Origin: Tenodera sinensis
Lineage: Eukaryota > Arthropoda > Insecta > Mantodea > Mantidae
Assembly: GCA_030765045.1 (NCBI GenBank)
Contig: CM060964.1
Coordinates: forward strand, 277,285,888 to 277,349,887
Direction of reading: 5' to 3'
Length of the DNA stretch: 64,000 bases
How positions within the stretch are numbered: position 1 is the first letter of the stretch; each line of letters opens with the position of its first letter. Under the pieces are notes generated by a model. The model saw only the letters and a program-made list of their open reading frames with translations. It searched no databases and had not been told where the DNA came from. This document shows, piece by piece, positions 34,663 to 46,035 of the stretch. A program made the translations under genes and the position numbers.

Positions 34663-35658
34663 TTACGGCATGCACATTTCTGGCTACTCGGCATATGCTT
34701 CCCAATAAACTGGTTTCCGGGTCAAAAGCCTCATATTCCGACTGTCCGCTAATTGCCTGCCTATTACTGTCTGTCCATTCGCCTCGAACTTGTATTTCCT
34801 TCGCTTGTATATTGTATTGTTTAAACACCTGTTCCTCGTCGTTTAAGTTTACCTGGTTGCTGGATGGGTTTTCGCGACAAGTTTCACTTTCTATGTCATC
34901 TGCATTTCTATTCTCATCACTCTTATCATGAACAACATTATTATTATCCTTATCATCATCACCATTTACCCAACTCTCCTTATTTTCCTTTCCGTATTCA
35001 TTATACCTATTGGAATTGTTTTTATTCACGGATATTCTCTCCACAAAGAATTCCGCATTTTGTAGCTCTTCTCCATTTCCGAAACTCTCTTTACTTTCTT
35101 CAGCCGCTCGGACGAAGGGGACTGACATGCATATTTCCGGTGTGGTGATCTTCACCCTCTGATATTCAAAGTCAATGGTTGCCCACATGGCCGTTAGGAA
35201 ATCTGACCCGATGATTAGTTCCGCCGACAATCTAGGTACAACTAGCACTATAATGTCTATTTCCATTCCTTGAATTTTGGTGTTTATCAATACTTGCTGA
35301 CTTATCCTTGCTTTGCTTCTTCCAATAGTCAATACACAATATGCATTAGATACGGGTAAGGTCTGCAGTTTTAGTCCACGCGATTTTAAATTGTTGAAAT
35401 TTCTAGACTATATACTGTCACATTCGACCCGGTATCCACTATTGCGTAGCAATTCATTCCTCCTATCGTAACTGCGATCCTAAGCGCTTCCACGATGTCA
35501 CACAGATTTTTTGCAACCTTGGGATACTCTATGCTGTCCTTATTAATACTTGGTTGACTTATTTCGTTCTCCTTTTCGTTTCCTTTTAGTCCGTCATCGT
35601 TCGGGGCACATAGCGGAGAATTTATGTCCCCGTTTATTAGTTTAAAGACCCCGTTCAT
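34640..35658 (-). pseudogene. Gypsy protease region
   Basis: Two frames continue each other. The first (35658-35386) carries the active-site motif YAIVDTGSNVTVYS. The second (35332-34640) carries ELIIGSDFLTAMWATIDFE, the usual C-terminal loop of a retropepsin-like fold, then a low-complexity Asn/Asp/Glu linker. The two are joined by one frame change near 35390. The protease would cut the gag-pol polyprotein. Confidence 0.75.
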
Positions 35659-35731
35659 TTTCTTGATTAGATTTTGCTGGTGCCCATAACCTCACGTCCT
35701 GAGATGGACCTGTGCGGTGCCACTGTTCCCT

Positions 35732-36874
35732 TTATATCGAGGTCAACAGCCTTTCCCTTTCATACTGCCTGTCCGGTTGGTATACGTTGCCTGCGTCTGG
35801 ATGCGCGTCTTTCCGTGTGTTCTGCCATCTTGTCGGTCGTCTAGCGTTATTTCGGTTCCACTGATACCGCGTGAAATGCAATCTCCAGCCATTGTTTCCT
35901 GAATCGCATGTTCGATTTACTGGAGCATTGCGCTTCGGACCGTCGTTGCATCGATTTCTTCCGCCGTACGGAATTCGGGGTCTTTCATCATGACGCTGAT
36001 CGTCTGTATTGTAGGGCTCGTGTCGCCTGTTTTGGTAACTGTGGGCCGGTCGTGCCCCACTCCCACTGAGATGTCTCTGATTGTTCGGTTCGCATTCTGC
36101 TCTTTCACCTTGGAATGCCGTTAATAATTCAATTGCATCATTGAGGTGGCGGAGTTTTGCAACAATTAAATGGTTTCTGATATGTTCTGGGAAGTGAGAA
36201 GCCATGAGAGTTATAAATTCCTCCTCTCTGATTGGGGGTTCTAATAACTTGGCCTCTTGCGCGAGTTTAAGGAAGTAGTCTACCATATTCTCCCTACTAC
36301 GACTGTCATACCTGCCATTGTTCACCCTTATCCTTATACTGCATTGTTTTTGGGTGCTCCAGTACCTGGCGAGGAATGCCATTTTAAACTGCTCGTAGGA
36401 GACCTGGTCGCCCAGTGTGAGCCTAAACCAATTCAGGCACCTCTCCACTAAACCTTTCTTTATTACCATTAATTTGAATTGATCGGGGACAGATTTTGAT
36501 TCCAAAAATAATTCTAAGTCAAGGCTATATTGTTGGGCATTGCCATTGACGCCGTCAAAAAATGGGATGGGTATCTCATTTAGGAACTGAAACTGTATGC
36601 TTTGCATGTAATTTGCATTTTCATGTGGAATATTTGCATCACTCTCACGTGTTACTGTTAGCGGTGTCCCTCTTGCATTGCTATTGTTTGTATTGGATCC
36701 TGCACGTGAGATGACCGCGTGTACGCTGTTATTAGCGGATTCGTCAGTTGTAGAGGCTCGTTGTATTTGCGTTCCTATATCAGCCATTTCACGCACAGTT
36801 TCGGCTATTCTGTCACCATGGGAGCCCTGGGCTTCGGTTAATTGCCTCAGCGTTTCTGCTACATGTTGAATCAT
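35732..36874 (-). pseudogene. Ty3/Gypsy gag
   Basis: A 380-codon frame with an N-terminal heptad-like segment (AETLRQLTEAQGSHGDRIAE), a capsid-like core (YSLDLELFLES, FLARYWSTQKQCSIR, MVDYFLKLAQEAKLLEPPI, LMASHFPEHIRNHLIVAKL) and a basic Arg/Asn-rich tail instead of a zinc knuckle. The frame itself is open, but the element is dead because pol is deleted. The first codons (MIQHVA) coincide with a repeat module that occurs without gag at 38070-38095 and 48680-48715, so the true N-terminus may be replaced. Confidence 0.75.
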
Positions 36875-38090
36875 TATGCATGCGGAATGAGAATTCGCTG
36901 GGTACTGACACTAGACTTCACAAACAGCTCGGAAAATATTTTTGGTCCTGGCGCATGCGCATGCGCAAAGTTTTGAAGTCCTGGTGCATATTGATGGCAA
37001 TGGAAGATTCGAACTAATATTTTTGAAAGTATTTTTCATTATCAATCTGTGATGGGTTTTTACTAGCTCTTTTTCCCCTCATTGGAGACTGGCTACTGTT
37101 TTTTTTTTTTAAATTCGGCAGAAGATATTTAAGTTGGTTCTCTTTATTGGGTTGCAAATAGCTCTAGCAATGCAGTTATTTTAATAGTTCAATCCATGAA
37201 AATTGCTACGTATTTATTAATTCATTCTGAATGACTTTTGTACAACCGGTAAACTGTAAGAGATGCACAAGATATCCTTTCAATATCTATTTGCGTGACA
37301 GAATTTCAGGCATTAGCAGTATGATAAACAATGAACTTCTATTACTCGGGAGCTCTCTTATTTACTTGCAAATGGGTACTTGTGGTAAGATAAGAAGTTC
37401 AAAGGAGCAACCATTTTGAATGTGGTACAGTCTTTTAACTCGACATACGAAACAAAGGCACAAGGTCTTAATATTTCCGGATGTATACCATAAATAGCCG
37501 AAACTGCCGATGGAATGGAATCTTTTCAGGCAAACTTGTACGTGCCGACAATTGTCTCTTGGATTATTTACAATACAGAACAATGTGAATTACGCAGCGA
37601 AGGAAGGGGGTTACACCACGAATAAGAACTAAAACTTTTCCATGTAAAGGGTAGTTTAGAGTGGGGCTATTTTCTTCAAAATCTTCGTGTCGCATCCTTA
37701 AAATACATTAAACTTAAATACCAACTTTGGTTTTTAAGGCACTTTTCGTTTTTGAGCTATGCTGTCCACAGACTGACACACACACACGCACGCGCGCGGA
37801 CCTTTTTCTAAAAATGATCCTTTTTTGATTCAGGGAGTCTCAAAGCATATATTTCCGGTGAAATCTTGACATCGAATTTTTGGGTGGAATACAATACTTC
37901 TCCTACTTACCAGTAGAGAAAGTAAAAATACTTTCAAAAATATTATGTAGTCCCAATCTTCCATTGCCTCCCACACCGTTAGTCATCGCGCATGCACCAG
38001 GACTTCAAAAATATTTCCCGAGCTAGTTATGAAGCCTAGTGTCAGTACCCAGCGAATTCTCATTGCGCATGCATAATGATTCAACGTGTA
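36866..38090. repeat. Inverted module pair around family A sequence
   Basis: A module containing CATGCGCAATGAGAATTCGC and TGGGTACTGACACTAG...AGCTCGG(G)AAATATTTTTGAAGTCCTGG occurs at about 36866-37010 and inverted at 37955-38090. Between them lies diverged family A sequence (about 37200-37940) with a CACACACGCACGCGCGC run. The same module lies at the centre of the element at 46290-49460. Confidence 0.75.
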
Positions 38091-38879
38091 ATAGGTAGAA
38101 GTGCTTTATTCCAACCAAAAATTTCATACCAAGCTTTCAACGGCAATAAATGTAATGCAAACCAATAAATTGAATATCTGGGAAACAGTAAACTCTACCA
38201 AAAAAAAGTATTTGCTATAAAATGTGTACTTTAACGAGAACTACACTTTTTCTGCAGTAATATTTCGTGCATCTCTTCCAACTCGGCAATTGTACAAAAG
38301 TCATTCAGAATAAAGAGCATTTCAGAGACTATTCACAGAAAATTCAACATTATACATTTCACTTGTCCTGAAAATGTCTTAAACTTATGGTATCATAATT
38401 AAAATTGTTAGACATTTTTGAGAAAATGAACATTTTGAAACAAGTTCCATGTAAAGGGCAATCTGAGGCAGGGGATTTTCTTGAAAATCTTCGTGTCGCA
38501 TTCTGGGATGATGCAAAACTACATACCAGGTCCGGTATTTAACCGACGTTTTGTTTATGTGTTATATAGTTCACCCCATCCACAAACGGAGTTTTCTTTA
38601 CCTTCACAAAATACTGTGACTTTCGGTGGTGGGTGTGAAGTAAAGAAGACAGATGTAGTCGAGATAAAGAAACACTTTTCTTTCCGTAAACAGTAACTTG
38701 TACACTCGTTGCAACAGCAAGAAGGTCTTTTCCGATTCACTCACAGCACGGCTCCAAACTCGTAACACAAAGAACTGTCGCTTCTCCGTCGGCACAACGC
38801 TTCACATCGTCTCTTCTTTCCGTCGGCATGACTACTCAACCTTCACATACGTCTGACTGCTCTTCTCACACTTTACCGC

Positions 38880-38887
38880 TATTTATA
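38880..38887 (-). promoter_or_regulatory. TATA box of solo LTR
   Basis: TATAAATA on the minus strand, 13 bp below the heat-shock element and about 33 bp above a TCAGA initiator-like site at 38856-38852. Confidence 0.7.
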
Positions 38888-38900
38888 TCTCCCAAGCACT

Positions 38901-38925
38901 ATTCTGGAAGCTTCAGGAACGTTCA
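38901..38925 (-). promoter_or_regulatory. Perfect five-unit heat-shock element
   Basis: The minus strand reads tGAAc gTTCc tGAAg cTTCc aGAAt: five contiguous alternating nGAAn/nTTCn pentamers without a mismatch, the binding site of the HSF trimer. A further two-unit site (gGAAt cTTCt) lies at 38949-38958. The position just upstream of a TATA box matches heat-shock gene promoters. Confidence 0.85.
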
Positions 38926-39335
38926 CTTATTGCGGTGAGATACAAAGTAGAAGATTCCAGTAGCCTCTATCCTTTTCTCTCTTTCGGCAAGCGCCCCAAC
39001 AATGCGGTCATTCTCTATCTCTTTTCTTCGGCTCCTTTGCGGTAGTGCCGACAATAATGCGATGGGTGACACTGCTGTTGTCGGCAATTAGATGCGGCGG
39101 GCGCGGTGACAATACCTTTTACATTCAGAAATTATCATAACGTATATTTTCAATGAAATCTCGATGTCGAAATTTGTTTTTATTTGTTTACTCAGGGGAG
39201 CTCATAACGTGTATTTTCACCCGAATGCCAGTCGTACGTCCGGATACGTATTTAAGGTGTTGAAAAACAGTTATAATACTAACATATCACTACCCAAATT
39301 ACTAATACACGCATAAATACACCATTGCTGAACTA

Positions 39336-40856
39336 TATGGCGTTCCACTCTTAGATGACAGTATGGAGTTAAATGGGATATCTCTGTCTCTATCTAGCGC
39401 ATACAAGTTGCCATTAGCCGCGTCCTTTTCTACCTTCGCGCTGTTGCCAGATTCCTAATAGCATGGTATAAATATTCATTTGTTATAAATTTCAGGTTTG
39501 AACACATTACCTATGCAGATTTTTTTCTCTATCAGGTTATATCCTTTTTAGAGTTATTATACATTTCTATAGGCCCATATTTCTTCAAAAAACGTTTTTT
39601 TCAATAGAAGTCCGATATGTGCTGTTTCTATACTCATCACGCACTAACAAACTAACTGCTAGAATGCATCTATATTTTTTTCTTAGGTAGAGTAAACAAT
39701 AGTGCTACTACCTGCCTACTTTGAATTCCCTATGTTCACCCAGTTAAGTGTTATAATTTTTTTAATTAAATGTTTTCGGAAAATTTTATATTTGTGCACT
39801 GCAAAAGTTACGTAGTGGGAAACATTTTTGTTATTGAGTTTACATCAGGGAACCAGCGAGAACAAATGTTGAGGAAGGTTGGAGAAAGTTTTTAAAATAA
39901 ACCAAAAGGCAGTAACCTCTTTCTTTTATCCAGTAAGGCAAACAAAAGGTATTCATCAATTCAACATATTCTCGCTCCAGGCCAAACACAGAAGATAGTA
40001 TAAGGAGCAGCACTAGCATTAGTTCGAAAGAAGCCGTGTGTGTAACTGTGAGCTGTTATTGCGTTATTTGTTTAATATTTTTGTAAATATTTGTACTTAT
40101 GGAGGGGGAAGCTAGTAAGAGACGATATGTTGGTAAATTAAGAAGTAAGGAACGCCAAATAATTATGAATGTGTTAGATTATTTTTGAAGCAAAATGCGT
40201 GTAAGTAAGGCAGTAAAAGAAACAGCTAAGGCTATTGGGTGTTCAGAAGCAGTAGTGTGTAGGATTAAAAAGGAATTAATGAAAGGACCTCTAAGAACGC
40301 CATCGAAAAAGAAAGCAAAAAGGGCGGGACTACACAAAACGCTAGGTTAACGAAATATGATTGAATAGTGCAAAGTGGATTGCGGCGAATTGTTCATTAT
40401 TTACAGTTTGCAAATATTCCACCCACGCTGAATATACTTTTGTCACGGGTCAACAGTGATGAGACCCTACCAAATTTCTCAAGGGCCACTCTTAGTCGGT
40501 TCTTACGTGATTTGGGGTTCGAATATGAAAGAAGGGGTAACAAGTGCATATTAATAGAAAGAGACGATACCATCAGATGGCGACATAAATATCTAAAAGA
40601 TGTAAAAAGGTTTAGGGACCAGGGGAAATCAATTGTTTATACAGACGAGTCATTTGTAAATTTAGGTCATACAGTGACAAAGGCGTGCAGGGATACCAAA
40701 GTTAAAAGTGCCCATCTCGTCAAGCAGCTATTGAAGGACTAAGTACAGGACACCGGCCACCTCGTAGTCGCGTGCGGAGAAAGAGTTTCAACTAGTACAT
40801 GTTGCAACACTGCGCTCAATTTAACGTGTACTGTCTTCTAAGGGTGGAAGGCGCTT
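39336..40856 (+). mobile_element. Tc1/mariner-type element nested in F copy 1
   Basis: TIRs TATGGCGTTCCACTCTTAGATGACAGT (39336-39362) and, inverted, AAGCGCCTTCCACCCTTAGAAGACAGT (40830-40856) match at 21 of 27 positions. TA duplications lie at 39334-39335 and 40857-40858. The uninterrupted site GAACTAGTTACG is seen at about 49101-49112. The interior carries only the N-terminal half of a transposase. Confidence 0.85.
40099..40742 (+). pseudogene. Transposase N-terminal half (IS630/Tc1-like)
   Basis: ATG at 40099 begins MEGEASKRRYVGKLRSKERQ. A helix-turn-helix follows (AVKETAKAIGCSEAVVCRIKKEL), then PNFSRATLSRFLRDLGFEYE and the first catalytic segment SIVYTDESFVNLGHT. A TGA interrupts the first part near 40186 and a frame change or stop follows at about 40350. 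The rest of the catalytic domain (second Asp, Glu) is deleted after VKSAHLVKQLLKD. It belongs to the same broad family as the transposase at 29347-30746. Confidence 0.82.
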
Positions 40857-41159
40857 TAGTTACGTTTATGCAACGTTGGCGCTACTGCGGTTGCATGCAA
40901 GGCTTGCTACCTGGCTTTGTATCTTCGGTTAGCAATAACCCCTCCATCGCTTCGACTAGCCGACCCGCGCATGCGCCAATACTTCATTGTTTCCCGTAGA
41001 CGGCCAGGTACAAACGACCTACACTTACCGTTGTTTGTTGTTCTGTGCAGTGATGCCAACTTAGCCTTTTTATGGCTAGATCTGGTCTTTTTGAGAACCT
41101 ATCTAGCTATAAATTTTCCAAAAAGCTACAGGTAGCTTTCCTGGCCTTTTTTCTAAGCT

Positions 41160-41770
41160 TCATTAGCCTTTTTTCATTTTTAATTTATCTACAGGTACCT
41201 TTAAAATAATACATAATTTAATCTCGCTACTGCATCTATTGCACGAAATGATATAATCCTTTTGGTGAATTCCCGTATTTTTTTAATCTGGGAGTGTGGA
41301 TTCCACCAAGTTGTTAGATTCTTTGACACATTTCTGGAAAAGGTCCGTGTGTGTATCTTGAGGCTGTGGACAACATAACTCAAAAACGAAAAGTTGGTTA
41401 AAAACCATAGTTGGTATTTAAGTTTAATGTCCTTCAATGATGCGACACGAAGATTTTGAAGAAAATTGTTCCACCCTAAACTACCCTTTACATGGAAAAT
41501 TCTGATATTCTTGAAATTCGCTAACGATTTTGATTAAAATGCCATAGGTTTGAAATATCTTTATGACAAATGAAATGCATATTTTGAATTCTCTGACTAT
41601 AACCTCTGTACTCCTATTTACTCTGGACGACTTTTGCATAACTGGTAAACCTTTAGAGATAGACCAAATCTTACTATGAAAAAAGTAGATCTTTCTAAAG
41701 TACACAATTTATGTGTGAATAATGTTTTTATAGAGTGAACTATTCGGAGATATGCCTTGTTATTTGTATT
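41160..41770. repeat. Dispersed repeat 'family A' copy
   Basis: Same-orientation match to 3840-4160, including ATGCGACACGAAGATTTTGAAGAAAAT, CCCTTTACATGGAAAATTC and TTTTGCATAACTGGTAAACC. Just before it, CAGTGATGCCAACTTAGCC at 41049 resembles a hAT terminus without a visible partner. Confidence 0.65.
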
Positions 41771-43036
41771 TCTGTCAAATGGAACACCGTTATTCAATTT
41801 GTTATGTTAACCCTGCAAAGAGAACGGAATTTGAAAGCTTTAAAAGCTTTGACCAACGCTCAAAGCCAACTGTATTCCCATATTCACCTTCCACCTACAA
41901 AGAAATAAGTAATAAGATAATGTGTACAAATGTTTATCTCAACTAACACGAAGAAGATATAGGAATAAGAGTTTGTAGAAATGGTTAGTACAAGAGTAGA
42001 GAAAGTCATGTGAGTTGAAATCGAAATTATGTCAATATATATAATTGATAACAGAAAGAAACAAAAGAAGATTCTAATCGATAGTTAAACGGAAGACGTA
42101 ATAAAGCTGAATATGTTAAAGTCTCAAGAATGGAAGCCTAGGCAGATTTAAATGAGTGATAAGGTTACAATTGTTGTATGTACAAAGCTCTAACGATTCC
42201 GCGGGCTGATTCCTATCTTACCATGACGTGCTCTAAAGTTGGCCAGTGGAAATTGCTTCCTTCGTGTCGCCCACGCATAAACAAATGCAACGCAACACAC
42301 ACCCGTCTTGAATCGAGCGGAGAGGACGCACGTGCAATTTGGGAGTTGTACGTAATTTAGCGCGTATACATAATTCGGCGGTTGCTAAAGGGTGACAAAG
42401 TTAAAGTGTTATAACGTTGTAGTTGAAGTTACAAAGTTACATTCTATTTAAATATCGTCGGCAGTTCTCTACAAATCTGGAAATTTGCAAATAAAGTTAA
42501 ATGTTGGTTAATTCTTCGTTTGGTTCCATTCCTACCACAACTCACGCATACCCTGCAGGTTAAGACCTCTTGCTAGAGCTAGCCCGGACACCAAACACGA
42601 GATCTTATAGGTCTTAAAGGCGACGTCTTCGACAGAGAGGCACGTTTGTGTCAGAGTGCAGCACATCGGATTTTTCATGCGAAGTCCCAGACGAAATATT
42701 TAAGCTTGTTGGTACAAATCCTACATACATACAAGAGCTTATGGGAAATCCCAGCTGCAGCAGTAGAAATGAAGTAGAGGGGGGATGACGAAGATCACGT
42801 TTATTTTTGCTAGCTGATCCATGCGTATTTTTTTAATAATGTAGTTTTCTAAAGTTTGTATAGGTATTAAAATATAATCCACACCGGTCACACTTAGATT
42901 GCGGAATTGGAAACACGAGTCAGCAGTCGTAGTAGTCTCCTGCCCGAACAAGAGATGGCGCTGGTGGCACTGCTAAACCCCGAAGAAAAATCTGATTGGC
43001 TGATTCAAGTTTTGAAGTTTTGTAACGAAAACAAAC
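41771..43036. other. No gene seen; CCAAT-like site near the end
   Basis: No coding sequence recognised. AATAAAG near 42491 and TATA-like motifs at 42360-42460 could belong to an LTR, but no ends were found. A GATTGG (inverted CCAAT) at about 42990 lies upstream of the possible exon at 43101. Confidence 0.4.
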
Positions 43037-43056
43037 GTTCTGGAACTTCTGGAAAC
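43037..43056. promoter_or_regulatory. Two inverted TTCnnGAA sites, imperfect HSE
   Basis: gTTCtgGAAcTTCtgGAAac contains two TTCnnGAA pairs separated by one base instead of two, so the 5-bp phasing of a true heat-shock element is broken. It lies 45-60 bp upstream of the possible start codon at 43101. Confidence 0.3.
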
Positions 43057-43100
43057 GTGAGCCATGTTGCATGTTGGTAAAATAAGTTTTTCGTCGCAAA

Positions 43101-43118
43101 ATGATCTTCGACAGAGAG
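43101..43118 (+). CDS. Possible first coding exon, unknown gene
   Basis: ATG ATC TTC GAC AGA GAG followed by GTAATT, a usable splice donor. It joins in frame to the exon at 43298. The upstream 100 bp holds an inverted CCAAT box. The evidence is splice-site logic only and no family is recognised. The 15-mer TCTTCGACAGAGAGG also occurs at about 42626-42642, so part may be repeated DNA. Confidence 0.35.
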
Positions 43119-43297
43119 GTAATTAAACATTTGCATTATTTCTACTTAATATATGTGTGTTTAAAATTGGTATTCTATTAATGTTGGTGAAATACGTAGC
43201 AATTAGGTGTAAGATGCTTTTAACAGGTTATTGTTATAGTGGAAGTGTTGACATTGTATTTTGTTGATAATTCTATTCATTTGTATTTAATTTTCAG

Positions 43298-43385
43298 CCA
43301 CGCAGAAAGTGGGATATGCATACAATATATTCCTTGCAGCATTGCGGTGTAAATCTCCAGTGGAAACTAAAGTTAGAATCTGAAG
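43298..43385 (+). CDS. Possible second exon, unknown gene
   Basis: A strong acceptor (TTTAATTTTCAG to 43297) and a strong donor (GAAG|GTACGT at 43386) bound 88 bases that stay open in the frame set by the first exon: PRRKWDMHTIYSLQHCGVNL, then QWKLKLESE. The exon ends in phase 1. Joining it to the KAT14 ATG exon at 46036 gives an early stop, so it is not simply the 5' end of KAT14. The next exon was not found. It may be a short non-coding or lineage-specific transcript. Confidence 0.35.
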
Positions 43386-45423
43386 GTACGTTATTTATTT
43401 CCAATAAGTTTTAAGAGCTTCTTACTGTACCAGTGATATTGGATGAAGGTAGTATATTTGCCAAAACGTTTATCATAGCTTTTCGCGCACATGTGGCAGT
43501 TACTTGCATCCATTTGTTGAACGAGTTGTAAAATACATAATTGGCCTTCCCTTAGATGTGGAATAGTAATCAAAATTGCAGGATATTATAAGAAATGTGT
43601 ATTTAAAAAAAATTACACGTTGGTCGTTGTGCAAAGTAATAGGCACATGATGTTTTGACTAAGATGATGTTTTGTGAAATATGTATACTGTCTATTCGAT
43701 TAGACGAGAAGTCAAGGAATGGTGTAGAGCGTTCAAGCAATAGCGAAGTAGTGCATAAATGCATGAAATAGCATGAGAATAGGGATGTAACCTAGAAAAT
43801 ATATTAGTGGTCCATTAGAAACAAATGAATTCCAATGCACAATATGAACCTCCACTTTGCCAATGATATGTTGATGGATAATATGCATTCTCGTTCTGGT
43901 TTCCATTACCGTGTGGTTGTTAACCAGGCTTAATTCATACCAGCATTTGTACATTAAACATTTTCTAATAAATATAATACCCTTTTGTTTAAATTCTTCA
44001 GTTCCCTTACCTATCACCACTTCACATATTTTAAATTACATTAATAAGCAAATGCAGTAATTACACAACCACATCAGAAAATACAAACGGATGCAACAAA
44101 CTGTGGATAATAGAAATCGTGCTCAGCATAACCTATTTCAACAAATATAGAATTGTCATATGAAACAACGAACAGTCATTGACATTGCCTTCAAGAGTTG
44201 AGTGTTCTGTTATTTGCCGAACCAAACCAAATTTACATAAATGAATTTATATGTACATCAACATACAAGTATATTAACATATGATTGATATTTTAATGAA
44301 TGCCTATAAAACAAGATAATCATACTCTTGATATCTAACTCTCAAGAGGTATTTGCCAAACGGTTAACCACATTATATGTTTAATAGAGCATATTGATAT
44401 TATAATAATATTGGCTATAATTGTCACGAGAGTGTTAAGATTGCAAACCTGCGACTTTTGATAGAAAATGTATTACTTGCTAGATAGTCATATTTACAAC
44501 TGCTGAAATTGTTTATAACTAAACTTAGTAGATGAGCTACAAAAAGAATGAAGTTGTGCACGTTTTATCTGAACAGCAGACTGAACTGTTTCCGCACACT
44601 GTGCACTCTGTCACATGACTACAAATGCCGATAACTTGATTCATCTTGAATGTAGCTCGACTGCTAAGCCTAATTATAATCCTCTAAAATTATCTATATT
44701 TTAAATGTAAATAGGATAAAGACCTAGCCCTTCTTTACCCAGGTCACTTACATTACTTATACATAAATGTTGCTATTCATTGCATTGTTTATTTGTAGGA
44801 TATGCATGATGGGAGGTTGGAGTTAAGGTATTCCTGTGATTGTGGCTGTATAACTTCGCAAGCTGTTCCTTTTTGGTGTCCAGTGCTGGTGCTGAATATA
44901 CAGTGAAATGGTGTGAAAGTGTTAAATGACGTGAAACTGTTAGAGGACATTTGTTGTCAGGCTAATAATGATCTAGTGAATGACAAAACAGGTGTTCGCA
45001 TATGCAGCAATAGTGTTGTATATAATGTATGCAGAAAGCTCTTTGTGAGGTTATTAATTGTGCTTGTTACGCAAATATATCAAATTGTGTTATGCTATTG
45101 GAATGCTAGAAGGAATAAATAAGTGTCAAACATGTGTAATTGTTCCCATTTCCCTGTCAAACACCACATCCTAATGTTTCGTTACAAGTTTACACAAAAA
45201 ATTTGTGGCAGCTCATTAAAGTATAAAATATTTTACTTTATGCCATGCAGAGTAATTAGTGGCAGCGTCAGAATTGAAAAAGACACATTTTGTTGTTACT
45301 ATTAAGACAACTAGTCATTTGAACCTGCAACCATTACAGAACTCATTAATATTTCATAAAAGCTATTGATGTACAGACTATTGGACAATTTTAATAAAAA
45401 GGAGTTATAACAAATAAACTGTT
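43386..45423. other. No gene seen
   Basis: AT-rich DNA with short unconvincing open frames. An acceptor-like TTTATTTGTAG lies at about 44800, but joining it to the exon at 43298 gives a stop within four codons. Confidence 0.45.
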
Positions 45424-45716
45424 TTTATACCTGCTTACTTGTCAGTCTTAGCTGATCATATGTCCTAATGCCATATTGCTTCCGATGACGCCCAAAGTTT
45501 AATACGCGAGCTTCCATAGTTGTGATTGCAGTTTTTAAGAGTGCCGCATTTATTAAAGCAAAGGTTAATTTGCGTGAGCTTTAATATGCAGCAATCTTAA
45601 AAACTAATGACAACTAAGGAAGCTCACGTGTTAAACTTGACGCGCCAGTGTAGCAATATGGCGTTAGGGCATATGATCAGCTGAGGCTGACAGTTAAGCA
45701 GGTATGAAAAATACAG
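45424..45716. mobile_element. Palindromic MITE
   Basis: Arms of about 115 bp: the left starts ATACCTGCTTACTTGTCAG and holds GCTGATCATATG and GCCATATTGCT; the right is its inverted counterpart ending CTGACAGTTAAGCAGGTAT. Outer bases are consistent with a TA duplication. No coding capacity. Confidence 0.8.
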
Positions 45717-46035
45717 CCGTAAGAGCTACCGGTAGCATGAGGATTCGGGAGCGCGATTTCTCATACTTTAGTTCAATCCTGCCCCACTTGGAGCGCTTTT
45801 TTGTTAACACATTTTTAACACGTAGTTTCCGTTCTTCCTAATAGAGTGTTCTGTGATATAATCTACCCTTTTTGGCAAGCCGGTTTAGCTTGTTTTATTG
45901 AATTATAGTTGGCAACACTGGTTCTGTAATAATATTCGCAAGTGCTTGTAAGGCCTACTGTTTAATGAGGTGTGGTCGAAAAAAAAAAGAAAAGTAAAAC
46001 AACAAGGAGTGTAGTTCACAACTGCTCAGAATACA

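Larger units (their letters stand above)
38615..39111 (-). mobile_element. Solo LTR with heat-shock promoter, 4-bp TSD
   Basis: A 497-bp insertion starts TGTGAC and ends GTGACA and is flanked by atac at 38611-38614 and 39112-39115. The empty site is present at 48870-48890 and again near 48160-48175 (ATACCTTTTACATTCAGAAAT), which confirms the boundaries. TG...CA ends plus a 4-bp duplication are typical of Ty3/Gypsy LTRs. Minus-strand promoter elements set its direction: heat-shock element, TATA box, then a TCAGA initiator-like site about 33 bp downstream of the TATA start (near 38854). No internal region is left, so it formed by LTR-LTR recombination. Confidence 0.85.
38090..41035. mobile_element. 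Long-inverted-repeat element F, copy 1 (interrupted)
   Basis: Removing the solo LTR (38615-39111 plus one 4-bp repeat) and the Tc1-like insertion (39336-40856 plus one TA) leaves a sequence that is the reverse complement of 48690 to 47812 in copy 2. It includes GACTAGCCGA(C/T)C(C/G)(C/A)CGCATGCGCCAATACTT and GTAGACGGCCAGGTACAAACG. The copy stops near 41035. No coding region belongs to F itself. Confidence 0.75.

Noticed and set aside
43037..43056. A second functional heat-shock element
   Set aside because: The two TTCnnGAA pairs are one base out of the 5-bp phase needed for HSF trimer binding, so I list it only as imperfect.
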